64,000 nucleotides of DNA from BOG-908 sp965198825 (lineage in GTDB: Bacteria > Pseudomonadota > Alphaproteobacteria > Acetobacterales > Acetobacteraceae): assembly GCA_965198825.1 (NCBI GenBank), contig CBDAQB010000003.1, positions 372,001-436,000 of the forward strand, given 5' to 3'. The translations under genes were made by a program, and so were the position numbers. How positions within the stretch are numbered: position 1 is the stretch's first letter; every line of letters starts with the position of its first letter. This document shows, piece after piece, positions 42,497-51,049 of this stretch. Under the pieces are notes generated by a model. It had not been told where the DNA came from. It saw only the letters and a program-made list of their open reading frames with translations, and did no database searches.

Positions 42497-43567
42497 ATGC
42501 CAAATACGGCGCTGGTCGTAGGATCAAGCGGCATAGTAGGCGGCACGCTCGCCGCCCATCTCGCAAGCAAAGGCTGGACGGTTTACGGCCTCGCGAGACG
42601 CCCTCTCGAAGGCGTCGAAGGCGTCATCCCGGTTGCGGCGGACCTTCTCGATCCGCAATCCCTGCGCGCCGGACTCGCCGATCTCAGACCGACGCACGTG
42701 TTCTTCACCAGTTGGCTGCGCCAGCCGACAGAGGCCGAGAACATCAAGGTCAACAGCGCCATGGTGCGAAACCTGCTCGAGGCCGTCTCGTCGTCCGGCT
42801 CGGTGCGACACGTGGCGCTGGTCACCGGCCTCAAGCACTACCTCGGCCCGTTCGAGGCCTATGGAAAAGGCGTGCTGCCAGCGACACCGTTTCGCGAGAC
42901 GCAGCCGCGGCTGGACGTCGAGAATTTCTACTACGCGCAGGAAGACGCGGTCTTTGCCGGCGCCGCGCGCGACGGCTTCGGCTGGAGCGTCCACCGGCCG
43001 CACACGATCATCGGCTTCGCCGTCGGCAACGCCATGAACATGGGCGTGACTCTCGCCACCTACGCGGCCATCTGCCGCAAGACCGGCCGCCCCTTCCTGT
43101 TTCCCGGCTCCGCCGTGCAATGGAACGGCCTGACCGACATGACGGACGCCCGCCTGCTGGCGCGGCATCTCGAATGGGCATCCACCACCGCAATGGCCCG
43201 CGACCAGGCGTTCAACGTCGTCAATGGCGACATCTTCCGCTGGAGTTGGATGTGGGAGCAACTGGCCACCTGGTTCGGGCTGCAAGCGGCACCGTTCCCA
43301 GGCGAAGGCACGCCGCTCGTGCAGCAACTGGCCGATGCCGGCCCCATCTGGACAAAGATCGCGCGCGACTATGGCCTGGTCGAGCCGGACCTCAACCGCC
43401 TCGCCTCGCCCTGGCACACCGATGCCGATCTGGGGCGGCCCATCGAGGTGGTGACGGACATGTCGAAAAGCCGGAAGCTCGGCTTCCTCGATTATCAGGC
43501 TACCGACGAAAGCTTTTTCGAGCTGTTCGATCGGTTGCGCGCGGCTCGGGTGATTCCGCCGGCGTAG
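42497..43567 (+). CDS. PRISE-type NAD(P)-dependent reductase (atypical SDR)
   Basis: 356 residues. The Rossmann motif is VVGSSGIVGGTLA, and TGLKHYLGPFE is characteristic of the progesterone 5-beta-reductase / iridoid synthase (PRISE) group, with the catalytic Lys and Tyr regions ENFYYAQED and RPHTIIGF. These enzymes reduce enone double bonds. The bacterial substrates are unknown. The open frame extends upstream through the repeat; the ATG at 42497, after a GGGACAG, starts the conserved part. IS copy 1 lies just downstream. Confidence 0.88.
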   Translation: MPNTALVVGSSGIVGGTLAAHLASKGWTVYGLARRPLEGVEGVIPVAADLLDPQSLRAGLADLRPTHVFFTSWLRQPTEAENIKVNSAMVRNLLEAVSSSGSVRHVALVTGLKHYLGPFEAYGKGVLPATPFRETQPRLDVENFYYAQEDAVFAGAARDGFGWSVHRPHTIIGFAVGNAMNMGVTLATYAAICRKTGRPFLFPGSAVQWNGLTDMTDARLLARHLEWASTTAMARDQAFNVVNGDIFRWSWMWEQLATWFGLQAAPFPGEGTPLVQQLADAGPIWTKIARDYGLVEPDLNRLASPWHTDADLGRPIEVVTDMSKSRKLGFLDYQATDESFFELFDRLRAARVIPPA

Positions 43568-43607
43568 TCAGAAAAGGAAGGAGTTCTTTTTTGAAAAAAA
43601 GAACCAA

Positions 43608-44750
43608 TACCCCGACTCATTGAGTATCCGGCTCCGTCGCCCCTTGCGGCGCGCTGTGTGTTTAGATTCTCCTTGCGGTCATGCGCGGTGGCTTTCTCAC
43701 GGCTGAGGAGAGGCAGGTTCTGACCGAGTTGGCTCGGGACGGGCTTGCTGCCCATCGTCTGGCGCGGCGGGCGAATGCCCTGGTGCTGCTGGACCAGGGG
43801 ATGAGCCCTATCAAGGTGGCCAAGGTCTTGCTGCTGGACGACGACACCATCCGTGAGTGGCACAAGACCTTCGAGCAGGACGGCATCGATGGCTTGGTCG
43901 GCTTCCATTACGGCGGCCGGCACGCGTTTCTGGCGCCGGCGCAGGAGACCCAGCTCAAGGCCTGGCTGGAGCGCACCCTGCCGCGCACCACGTGCGAGGT
44001 CGGCGCCTATATCGAGCGCCAGTTCGGCGTGACCTATGAGAGCCGCTCTGGGCTGGTCGCCTTGCTGCACCGGCTGGGGTTTGAGCACCGCAAGCCCGCG
44101 GCGGTGCCGAGCAAGATGGACCCCGACCGTCAGCGCCGGTTCATCGCTGTCTACGAAAAGCTGTTGAACAGCCTTCCTGCGAACGAGATGGTGATGTTCG
44201 CCGATGCGGTGCATCCGACCTACGGCGCACAGCCCGTCGGCTGCTGGGCGCCAAAGGGCGTGGCGATCGCCGTGGAGCAGACCACCGGCCGCGAGCACGT
44301 CAATATCCAAGGTGCGATCGACCTGCACACCGGCACCACCTGCGTGCTCGAGGTCCCCTCAGTCGACGCCACCAGCACGATTGCGCTGCTGCAAACCATC
44401 GAGGCGCGCTTTCCGGCCAAGCGCCGGATCCACGTCATGCTCGACAATGCGCGCTGCCATCACGCCAAGCTGGTAAGAGCCTGGCTCGACCGGCGAGACT
44501 GCCGAATAAGGCTACATTTCATCCCGCCCTACTGCCCGCATCTGAACCCGATCGAACGATTGTGGCTCGCGATGCACAAAGCCCTGATCCACAACCGGTG
44601 CGCTGCGAACTTCAGGCAATTCCGCGCCCGCGTCCTGACCTTTCTGCGTTACGACGTGCCAAGCCGATGGGACGTGCTCTGCGACCAAGTCACGGACAAC
44701 TTCCGCATCCGCGACCCGGGTCGGTTCCGGATTCTCAGGTGAGCGGAGTA
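43608..44750 (+). mobile_element. IS630-family insertion sequence, copy 1
   Basis: 1143 bp counting the flanking TA at each end. The imperfect terminal repeats begin CCCCGACTCATTGAG and, on the other end read inward, CTCCGCTCACCTGAG, both continuing ATCCGG. Each end contains a small internal palindrome. It encodes one transposase. It is present twice in the window with the same length and an identical transposase, so transposition is recent. This copy is inserted in the left inner A-tract of repeat copy 10. Confidence 0.93.
43681..44742 (+). CDS. IS630 family transposase, copy 1
   Basis: 353 residues. An N-terminal helix-turn-helix (residues about 10-75, with VAKVLLLDDDTIREWHKTF) is followed by the DDE catalytic domain: D175 in MFADAVHP, D255 in HVMLDNARCHH and E292 in HLNPIERLW. 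The frame is intact, so the element may be active. The protein is identical to copy 2. Confidence 0.95.
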   Translation: MRGGFLTAEERQVLTELARDGLAAHRLARRANALVLLDQGMSPIKVAKVLLLDDDTIREWHKTFEQDGIDGLVGFHYGGRHAFLAPAQETQLKAWLERTLPRTTCEVGAYIERQFGVTYESRSGLVALLHRLGFEHRKPAAVPSKMDPDRQRRFIAVYEKLLNSLPANEMVMFADAVHPTYGAQPVGCWAPKGVAIAVEQTTGREHVNIQGAIDLHTGTTCVLEVPSVDATSTIALLQTIEARFPAKRRIHVMLDNARCHHAKLVRAWLDRRDCRIRLHFIPPYCPHLNPIERLWLAMHKALIHNRCAANFRQFRARVLTFLRYDVPSRWDVLCDQVTDNFRIRDPGRFRILR

Positions 44751-44854
44751 AAAAAAGCTTTCGGACCTTTTGGCTGGGCGTTTCCACGATCTCGGTCCCA
44801 CATCGCAAAAGTTTTTTGCTTCTTTTTTTCAAAAAAGAAGTCCTTCCTTCCTCC

Positions 44855-45706
44855 TCAATCCCTCCCAAGCACATCCGACAAACTCACCTTCCCGCTCCCA
44901 GGCGCAAGCGGCTTAGGCTGGCTGTCCGCAGGCGCCCATCCGGTCATGAAGGCCAGCCGCAGCCGCACAGGAATGCGCGTTTCGGCTGCGGCGAGTGAGG
45001 CGAGTGCGGAGGCGAACAGGGCGCGGGGCGGAATGCGCCGGTCGCGCAGGGCGATGGCGTTGGTCTCGCCGGCAGCGCGCAGATCCTGCAGCAGGGCGAA
45101 TGGATTTTGATACTTGAGCGGGATGTCTTCGGCGTCGGCGACGGGAAGGGCGAAACCGGCGCGTTGCAGAAGGGCCGCGCAATCGCGCAGGTCGGCGAAC
45201 GGCGAGACGCGTGGCGCCGCGCCGCCCGAAAGGTTCGCTTCGGCCTCCGTCAATGCGGTGCGGAGGTTGGCGAGCGTGCCGAGGACCGGGATGCTGGCCA
45301 GCAACAGACCATCCGGGCGCAGGCTGCGCCGCAATTGGATCAGGGCGCCCGGAAGATCGTTTACCCAATGCAACGAGAGGCTGGAGACCACGAGGTCGAA
45401 GCTGCCTGGCGCAAACGGCAGGAACTCCTCGTCTGCTGCGACGGCGGGAGCGCCGCCTAGCGCTGCCATCTTTGGCGACAGGTCGAGGCTGACCGTGTCG
45501 ATACCGCGCGCGCGGAGCAGCGGCGCCACGACGCCGCGGCCGCCGACATCGAGGGCGCGGGTAAAGCGGTGCGTGGTGTCGTCGAGCCGGTCAACGAGCC
45601 GCTCGGCCGCTTCGTGCAGGATGGCGCCAACATGCCCGACGGTGGCGGCCGCGCGGTCACGGTGCAGGCGGACGGCGCGGCGGTCGAAGACATTCATCTC
45701 GTCCAT
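44855..45706 (-). CDS. NDUFAF5/BioC-like SAM-dependent methyltransferase
   Basis: 283 residues from the ATG at 45706 (45724 would add six). The N-terminus NVFDRRAVRLHRDRAA is typical of NDUFAF5-type enzymes, followed by ALDVGGRGVVAPLL as the SAM motif, LSLDL-type acidic end, and SSLSLHWVNDLPGAL. NDUFAF5 hydroxylates an arginine of a complex I subunit, while BioC acts in biotin synthesis; no biotin genes are near, so the NDUFAF5 reading is favoured. It is divergent from comF-grxC, a common alphaproteobacterial arrangement. The SAM glycine motif is GGRG where GCGxG is usual, a mild oddity. Confidence 0.82.
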   Translation of the reverse strand: MDEMNVFDRRAVRLHRDRAAATVGHVGAILHEAAERLVDRLDDTTHRFTRALDVGGRGVVAPLLRARGIDTVSLDLSPKMAALGGAPAVAADEEFLPFAPGSFDLVVSSLSLHWVNDLPGALIQLRRSLRPDGLLLASIPVLGTLANLRTALTEAEANLSGGAAPRVSPFADLRDCAALLQRAGFALPVADAEDIPLKYQNPFALLQDLRAAGETNAIALRDRRIPPRALFASALASLAAAETRIPVRLRLAFMTGWAPADSQPKPLAPGSGKVSLSDVLGRD

Positions 45707-45773
45707 GCGCGGGAGATGCGCCATGGACGCGGCAGTTCCAAGAGTGCCAGGCTGAGTCCATGATGCTGCCAGC

Positions 45774-46553
45774 ATGATGGGGGCCATCTCGCTCGGGCGA
45801 AGCCTGGACTTGCTGGGCCGCGTTGCGCGTCCCGCGCTGGACCTGCTTTTGCCGCCCCACTGCCCCGTTTGCGGCGAGCAGGTGGGGGCGCCTGGCCAAT
45901 TATGTGCGGCCTGCTTTGCGCAGGTCGGCTTCGTCACCGATCCCTGTTGCAGGCGCTGCGGTCTCCCGCTCGATAGCGAGGCGGTGGGCGGACCGAAGCG
46001 GCTATGCCTACCTTGCCGCCGGCAGCCGCCCCCCTGGCGCCATGCCCGTGCCGCCTTGCTCTACGACGGGCAGGGGCGGGCGATGATCCTTCGCCTGAAG
46101 CATGCCGGCAGCGAGGACATTGCGGCCTTGCTGGCGCGGCACATGGTTCGCGCGGGAGAGGCGCTTCTCTCGTCGGCCGATCTCCTTGTGCCCGTGCCGC
46201 TGCATCGCTGGCGGCTGCTGCAACGCGGCTATAATCAGTCTGCGGTGATCGCACAGCATGTCGCCAAACTGTCGAGAAAGCCGGTTTGCGTGGACGCGCT
46301 CCGGCGCACCCGCGCAACGCCGAGCCTCGGTGGACTGTCGGCGAAGGCCCGTGCCGACGCCATGGCGGACGTCATCAAACCGAGGCGCCGCCGCTTCGCA
46401 AAGATCCAGTCGAGAAGGATTCTGCTGATCGACGACGTGCTCACATCCGGCGCCACAGCGGCGGCCTGCACGCGTGCCCTCCTTGACGCCGGGGCATCGA
46501 ACGTCGACGTGCTGGTAGCAAGCCGCGTGCCCGATCCGCGCGAGGCGGACTGA
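45774..46553 (+). CDS. comF: ComF family protein
   Basis: 259 residues. A zinc-ribbon-like N-terminus (CPVCGEQVG, CAACF, CCRRCGLPL, CLPCRR) is followed by a phosphoribosyltransferase-like domain with RGYNQSAVIA and ILLIDDVLTSGAT. ComF proteins act in DNA uptake and are suspected to have a wider role, as most hosts are not known to be competent. Two adjacent ATGs (45774, 45777) are equivalent starts. It heads comF-grxC-DUF1178-DUF2147. Confidence 0.9.
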   Translation: MMGAISLGRSLDLLGRVARPALDLLLPPHCPVCGEQVGAPGQLCAACFAQVGFVTDPCCRRCGLPLDSEAVGGPKRLCLPCRRQPPPWRHARAALLYDGQGRAMILRLKHAGSEDIAALLARHMVRAGEALLSSADLLVPVPLHRWRLLQRGYNQSAVIAQHVAKLSRKPVCVDALRRTRATPSLGGLSAKARADAMADVIKPRRRRFAKIQSRRILLIDDVLTSGATAAACTRALLDAGASNVDVLVASRVPDPREAD

Positions 46554-46598
46554 CCGAATGACGTCCTTTCAGCAATCATGATGCAGCCAGGGAGCCCA

Positions 46599-46862
46599 AT
46601 GCCGACCATCGAGATCTACACGCAGGCCTGGTGTCCCTACTGCGCCCGCGCGATCAATTTGCTGAAGGAGAAGGGGGTCGAGTTCCAGGAGATCGACGCG
46701 CCACATGGGTCGCAAGCCCGTGTCGATGCCCGCACCCGGTCAGGCGGCAGGACCTCGGTGCCGCAGATATTCATCGATGGCGCCGCCATCGGCGGCAGCG
46801 ACGAACTCCGCGCGCTGGATAGTGCCGGCAAGCTGGATGCCTTGCTGCAGGCAAGCGCCTGA
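46599..46862 (+). CDS. grxC: Glutaredoxin 3
   Basis: 87 residues. The active site is CPYC in YTQAWCPYCARA, with the glutathione-binding TSVPQIFIDG and GGSDELRAL. It reduces disulfides and mixed disulfides with glutathione. The ATG at 46599 has AGGGAG 6 bases upstream; ATGs at 46578 and 46581 are less likely. It lies 45 bases after comF. Confidence 0.93.
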   Translation: MPTIEIYTQAWCPYCARAINLLKEKGVEFQEIDAPHGSQARVDARTRSGGRTSVPQIFIDGAAIGGSDELRALDSAGKLDALLQASA

Positions 46863-46872
46863 AGCGACTCCG

Positions 46873-47397
46873 ATGATCCATTACGAACTGCGGTGCCAGG
46901 CCGGTCATGGCTTCGACGGCTGGTTCCGCGACAGCGGCACCTTCGACCAGCAGGCGCGGCGCGGCCAGATCACCTGTCCCACCTGTTCCGACACGAAGGT
47001 CGAGCGTGCCCTCATGGCGCCACGCGTTGCCCGCAGCCGCCGCGCACCGCTGATCGAAGCCAAGGAAAGCGATCGAACCTCGGCTGTGCAGGGCACAGCA
47101 CCCGGGTCACAAACCTCAGGGGTGCCGAAGGCTTCGGCCGGCAAGAGCGTGACACCAACCGCGCCGCTCCCCATGCCAGACGAAGTCCGCGTCTTCCTGC
47201 AGCGCCTGCGTTCGGAGGTGGAGCAGAAATGCACCTACGTCGGCCCGGATTTCGCCGACGAGGCGCGCCGGATGCATGACGGCGAGACCGAGGTCAAACC
47301 GATCTACGGCGAAGCGACCCCCGAAGAAGCGGAGGCCCTGCACGAGGATGGCATCGACATCGCCCGCATCCCCTGGGTCCCCAGGTCCGATAGCTAG
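46873..47397 (+). CDS. DUF1178 family protein
   Basis: 174 residues. The N-terminal zinc-ribbon-like pattern MIHYELRCQAGHGFDGWFRD and CPTCSDTKVERALMAP is diagnostic of DUF1178, and the C-terminus GEATPEEAEALHEDGIDIARIPW completes the family. Between them is a variable Ala/Ser/Pro linker. Function is unknown; it lies next to grxC and comF in many Alphaproteobacteria. It begins 10 bases after the grxC stop. Confidence 0.9.
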   Translation: MIHYELRCQAGHGFDGWFRDSGTFDQQARRGQITCPTCSDTKVERALMAPRVARSRRAPLIEAKESDRTSAVQGTAPGSQTSGVPKASAGKSVTPTAPLPMPDEVRVFLQRLRSEVEQKCTYVGPDFADEARRMHDGETEVKPIYGEATPEEAEALHEDGIDIARIPWVPRSDS

Positions 47398-47398
47398 C

Positions 47399-47836
47399 AT
47401 GACAATGCGTTCGACGCTCGCTGCGGCTTTGTCACTGCTCGCCGTGACGGCTGCGCACGCCGCGCCGACCTCGCCAGTTGGCCGCTGGTTCACCGAAGAC
47501 CGCGGCGGCGTGGTCAGCATTTCGCCCTGCGGCGACGCCCTGTGTGGCGTGATCATAGGTCTGTCGAGCTTCCCCGCCGACGGTATCAAGCGCGACTTCC
47601 GCGGCAACACCCAGTGCCACGAGACGCTGCTGAAAGGCTTGGTCTTGGGGAACGATGGCCGTTGGCATGGCAGCATCACCAACCCCGAAGACGGCCGCAC
47701 CTATGACGCCCAGGTTTGGGTGCCGGCCGACGGCGACATGCGGCTGCGTGGTTATATCGGGCTGCCTATCCTTGGCTCGACTCAGCGTTGGCCGCCTTTT
47801 GCGGGGACGATCCTGAAGGATTGTCATTTTCGGTAG
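47399..47836 (+). CDS. DUF2147 periplasmic protein
   Basis: 145 residues. A signal peptide (STLAAALSLLAVTAAHA, cleaved before A-P) is followed by a DUF2147 domain: PVGRWFTEDRGGVVSISPCGDALCGVI in two blocks, then NPEDGRTYDAQVW and LRGYIGLPILG. The cysteine pair CGDALC may form a disulfide. The role is unknown; homologues are secreted beta-rich proteins. The ATG lies one base after the DUF1178 stop. A truncated repeat follows. Confidence 0.87.
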   Translation: MTMRSTLAAALSLLAVTAAHAAPTSPVGRWFTEDRGGVVSISPCGDALCGVIIGLSSFPADGIKRDFRGNTQCHETLLKGLVLGNDGRWHGSITNPEDGRTYDAQVWVPADGDMRLRGYIGLPILGSTQRWPPFAGTILKDCHFR

Positions 47837-47846
47837 GAAGGAAGGC

Positions 47847-47920
47847 GTTCTTTTTTGAAAAAAGAACCAAAAAACTTTTGCGATGTGGGACCGAGATTGT
47901 CATTTTTTTCAAAAAAGAAG
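47847..47920. repeat. Nested-palindrome repeat, copy 11, internally deleted
   Basis: The left side is a normal orientation-F copy through GGGACCGAGATTGTC. The spacer end and the right inner arm are missing, so the right hairpin (TTTTTTTCAAAAAAGAAG) follows directly. It is 74 bp, about 38 shorter than the others. It shows the element can lose its inner stem while keeping both end hairpins. Confidence 0.9.
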
Positions 47921-48028
47921 ACCTTCCTTACCCATGCGCCAAACGCATGACCCATACGCCATAAGCCTGCTTATCATCACCCCTGCATAGCTTATGTTGC
48001 GCTGCAAGATAAGGCCTAGGGGAACACG

Positions 48029-48274
48029 ATGTCAGCAACTCGCATTGGCCGCAGCCTGGCGCTGCCTTGGAACGGCTTCGTCGCCCTCTTCGTGTATGTG
48101 ACGTTGCTGACAGCGACGGTCATTGGCGGCGCGGATCTCTCCGTGCCAGCGATGTTGGCGGCTTACCTGCTCCCGGTCGCCGTTTACGCCGCGATCCTGG
48201 TCTCCCGCGCGGTTCACGCGCTGGGCGCGGTGGACATCCACTTCCATCGCGCGCCGCACGCCATCGTCCGCTGA
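48029..48274 (+). CDS. Small membrane protein, unknown
   Basis: 81 residues with two hydrophobic segments (FVALFVYVTLLTATVIG and AMLAAYLLPVAVYAAILV), a short loop, and a polar C-terminus with three histidines (DIHFHRAPHAIVR). AGGGGA lies 7-10 bases before the ATG. No family is recognised. It converges on the acetate symporter gene, with 4 bases between the stops. Confidence 0.65.
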   Translation: MSATRIGRSLALPWNGFVALFVYVTLLTATVIGGADLSVPAMLAAYLLPVAVYAAILVSRAVHALGAVDIHFHRAPHAIVR

Positions 48275-48278
48275 CCGG

Positions 48279-49955
48279 CTAGTGGGTGGCCGCGCCCTCG
48301 GCGCCCAGCCCGGTCTGTGACCGGATATACAGCGCTTCGAACCTGCCTTCCTCGGCTTTCGCCCTGGCGCCACGGCCGATGACGCTGCCCAGGTAACATC
48401 CCAGGAAGCCTAGCGGCATCGAGAACAGGGCCGGGCTGTCGTATGGGAAGATGGCCGCGTGGTGCCCTAGCACCTTCACCCAGATGCCTGGGCTCAGGAT
48501 CGTCAGCAGCACGGCCGAGCCGAGGCCGAGCCAGCCGCCGAGAACGGCGCCGGCTGTGTCAAAGCGCTTCCAGTACATGTTCAGCAGAAGCACCGGAAAG
48601 TTGGCGCTCGCCGCGACCGCGAAGGCCAGCCCGACCATGTAGGCGACGTTCTGCTTCTCGAACAACAGGCCGAGCAGGATGGCGAGCACGCCGAGCGCCA
48701 CGGTGGCGATGCGCGACACCTGCATTTCCGTGCCTTCTGTGGTCCGGCCGCGCCGGAACACGTTGGCATAGAGGTCGTGGCTCACCGCAGTCGCGCCGGC
48801 CAGCGTCAGGCCCGACACCACCGCGAGGATGGTGGCGAAAGCGACGGCGCTGACGAAGCCCTTGAGCACGTCGCCGCCGACCGCATGCGCGAGATGGATC
48901 GCCACCATGTTGCCGCCGCCACGCACCAGGCCGCCGCTGAGAACATAAGCGGGATCGGATCCCACCATGCTGATGGCGGCGAAGCCGATAATGAAGGTGA
49001 GGATGTAAAAATAGCCGATGAAGCCGGTCGCCCAGAACACCGAGGTGCGCGCCGCCTTCGCATCGCGCACGGTGAAGAAGCGCATCAGGATGTGCGGCAG
49101 TCCCGCGGTGCCGAACATCAGCGCGATGCCCAGCGAGATCGTGGAGATCGGATTCTTGAAGTTCAGGCCTGGGCTCAGGATCGCCGCGTGCTTGGCGTGC
49201 GTCGCGACGGCCGCAGTGAACATGGCATCGAGGCTGAAGCCGAAATGCGCCAGCGCCATGATCGCCATGTAGGTGGCGCCGATCAGCAGCAGCATGGCCT
49301 TGATGATCTGCACCCAGGTGGTCGCCAGCATGCCGCCGAACGTCACGTAGAGGATCATCAGCACGCCGACGATGACCACGGCGTAGGCGTATTGAAGGCC
49401 GAACAGAAGCTGAATGAGCTGCCCGGCGCCAACCATCTGCGCGATGAGGTAGAACGCCACCACCACCAGCGAACTGATTGCCGCCATGGTGCGCACCGGG
49501 CCTGCTTCGAGGCGGTAGGCTGCGACATCGGCCATGCTGTAGCGGCCGAGGTTGCGCAGCCGCTCGGCCATCAGGAACATGATGATGGGCCAGCCGACCA
49601 GGAACCCGATCGAATACAGCAGCCCGTCGAACCCTGCGGTATAGACCATGGCCGAGATGCCGAGGAACGACGCGGCCGACATGTAGTCGCCGGAGATGGC
49701 GATGCCGTTCTGGAAGCCGGTGATGCCGCCGCCGGCGGCATAGAAATCGGCAGCCGACCGGGTGCGGCGCGACGCCCAGTAGGTAATGACCAGCGTCAGC
49801 GCCACGAAGACGCCGAACATGCCGATGGCGGTCCAGTTCTCCGGTGCGGGTGCCGGCCCCGCTGCCGGTGCAGGGGGTGCCGCATCGGCTGCGAACGCGG
49901 CGGCGGGCGCCAACAGCAGCGTGGCGGCGGCCGCAAGGCGGCGTGCGGCGTTCAC
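48279..49955 (-). CDS. actP: Acetate/cation symporter (SSS family)
   Basis: 558 residues. A cleavable-looking N-terminal hydrophobic segment is followed by about 13 membrane helices of the sodium:solute symporter fold. The ActP-type features are FYAAGGGITGFQNGIAISGDYMSAASFLG in two blocks and AVSGLTLAGATAVSHD-like text in the later half. It should import acetate or other short-chain acids with sodium or protons. The GTG start overlaps the DUF485 stop (GTGA), the usual YjcH-ActP pairing. Confidence 0.9.
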   Translation of the reverse strand: MNAARRLAAAATLLLAPAAAFAADAAPPAPAAGPAPAPENWTAIGMFGVFVALTLVITYWASRRTRSAADFYAAGGGITGFQNGIAISGDYMSAASFLGISAMVYTAGFDGLLYSIGFLVGWPIIMFLMAERLRNLGRYSMADVAAYRLEAGPVRTMAAISSLVVVAFYLIAQMVGAGQLIQLLFGLQYAYAVVIVGVLMILYVTFGGMLATTWVQIIKAMLLLIGATYMAIMALAHFGFSLDAMFTAAVATHAKHAAILSPGLNFKNPISTISLGIALMFGTAGLPHILMRFFTVRDAKAARTSVFWATGFIGYFYILTFIIGFAAISMVGSDPAYVLSGGLVRGGGNMVAIHLAHAVGGDVLKGFVSAVAFATILAVVSGLTLAGATAVSHDLYANVFRRGRTTEGTEMQVSRIATVALGVLAILLGLLFEKQNVAYMVGLAFAVAASANFPVLLLNMYWKRFDTAGAVLGGWLGLGSAVLLTILSPGIWVKVLGHHAAIFPYDSPALFSMPLGFLGCYLGSVIGRGARAKAEEGRFEALYIRSQTGLGAEGAATH

Positions 49956-50254
49956 CGGTGGGCCTCAAAAATTCTGCTTGTCATGGCATCGAAGCTGCCG
50001 TTCGCCTTGAACACATAGATGCCCGTCAGGATGATGGCGCTGAAGATCACCAGCAGTCCAAGCGGAAAGCCTAGCGTGATGACGCCGGAAATGGGTGTCC
50101 CCATCAGCGACGGTGCGAATGCCACCAGGCTGACGAAACCGAAATAGATGACCAGCATGATGATGGCGAGCGTCCAGCCGAGCCGGCTGCGTTCGCGTTC
50201 GAGTGCAATGAAGTCAGGATTTGCGCGCACGCGGGCGCATTCGGCGTCGTTCAT
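49952..50254 (-). CDS. DUF485 membrane protein (YjcH-like)
   Basis: 100 residues with two membrane helices and the DUF485 pattern: ECARVRANPDFIALERERSRLGW, then YFGFVSLVAFAPSLMG and GIYVFKANGSFD. In E. coli yjcH is cotranscribed with actP and acs. Here acs is not in the window. The ATG at 50254 starts the conserved block. Confidence 0.9.
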   Translation of the reverse strand: MNDAECARVRANPDFIALERERSRLGWTLAIIMLVIYFGFVSLVAFAPSLMGTPISGVITLGFPLGLLVIFSAIILTGIYVFKANGSFDAMTSRIFEAHR

Positions 50255-50361
50255 CCGGCTTAGTCCCCCCTCTCCGGCCTTCTGCGTCCGGATGAGTACA
50301 GAATGCACTGGAAACGATATCGCTGCAAAGCCGGATGTTTTGGGGAAAGCCTATGAGCTGC

Positions 50362-50943
50362 CTACAAATACCGGATGACCAGCACGCCCCCGATCGCCGC
50401 TGCGAGAAGCAGCACGGAGATAAGCCCCACGCGTTCCTCGATGAACACGCGGGCGCGGTCGCCGAAGAAGCGCAGCGGCAGCGCCTCGATGAGGAAGAAC
50501 CGGCCGCCACGCGTGATGAGGCAGGCTGCCACGAAGGTAGCCAGGTCCATGTGCGCGGCGCCCGAGGCGATCGTTACGAGCTTGAACGGAATCGGGGTGA
50601 GCCCTTTGAAGAGGATCGCCCAGAACCCCCAGCGCGCGTAGAACGCCAGGAAGGCATGGTAGCCGGCCTCGGCGTGGTAGAAACGGACCACCGGCATCGC
50701 CACGCTGTCGAACAGGGCGGCGCCTATCCAGTAGCCGAACAATCCGCCGATGACGCTGCCTGCCGTGGCGATCGCTGCGAACGCCCAGGCACGGCCAGGC
50801 CGTGCCAGGATCATCGGGATCAGCATCAGGTCGGGCGGCAGCGGAAAGAAGCTCGCCTCGGCGAAGGCGACGCAGGCCAGCCACAACGGTGCCATGCGCG
50901 TGGCCGAGAGGGCGATCAGGCGCGCGTAGAGGTTTCTGAGCAT
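50362..50943 (-). CDS. yqaA: YqaA family membrane protein (DedA/SNARE-associated-like)
   Basis: 193 residues with several membrane segments. The YqaA signature is FAEASFFPLPPDLMLIPM, then FGYWIGAALFDSV, GLTPIPFKLVTIASG and FVAACLITRGGRFFLIE. Members are inner-membrane proteins of the DedA-related group, proposed as lipid scramblases or transporters. The start at 50943 is divergent from the pseudokinase-like gene. Confidence 0.9.
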   Translation of the reverse strand: MLRNLYARLIALSATRMAPLWLACVAFAEASFFPLPPDLMLIPMILARPGRAWAFAAIATAGSVIGGLFGYWIGAALFDSVAMPVVRFYHAEAGYHAFLAFYARWGFWAILFKGLTPIPFKLVTIASGAAHMDLATFVAACLITRGGRFFLIEALPLRFFGDRARVFIEERVGLISVLLLAAAIGGVLVIRYL

Positions 50944-51049
50944 GGATGTCCCGTCTTGCGGGCGTCCTGTGCCACGTTCAGTGGCCGGACTCCAGGCGGT
51001 GTCCCGGCGGGTTAACCGCTTGGCGACGCAGCCGACGCACAATGACGCC

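Larger units (their letters stand above)
43583..44840. repeat. Nested-palindrome repeat, copy 10, split by an IS630-type element
   Basis: The left hairpin is 43583-43607 (GTTC..GAACCAA) and the rest is 44751-44840 (A-tract, spacer with GATCTCGGTCCC, right arm, GCTTC..GAAG). Without the IS the copy is about 113-115 bp and orientation F. The two halves match other F copies, so the IS entered a complete repeat between the PRISE gene and the convergent methyltransferase gene. Confidence 0.92.
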
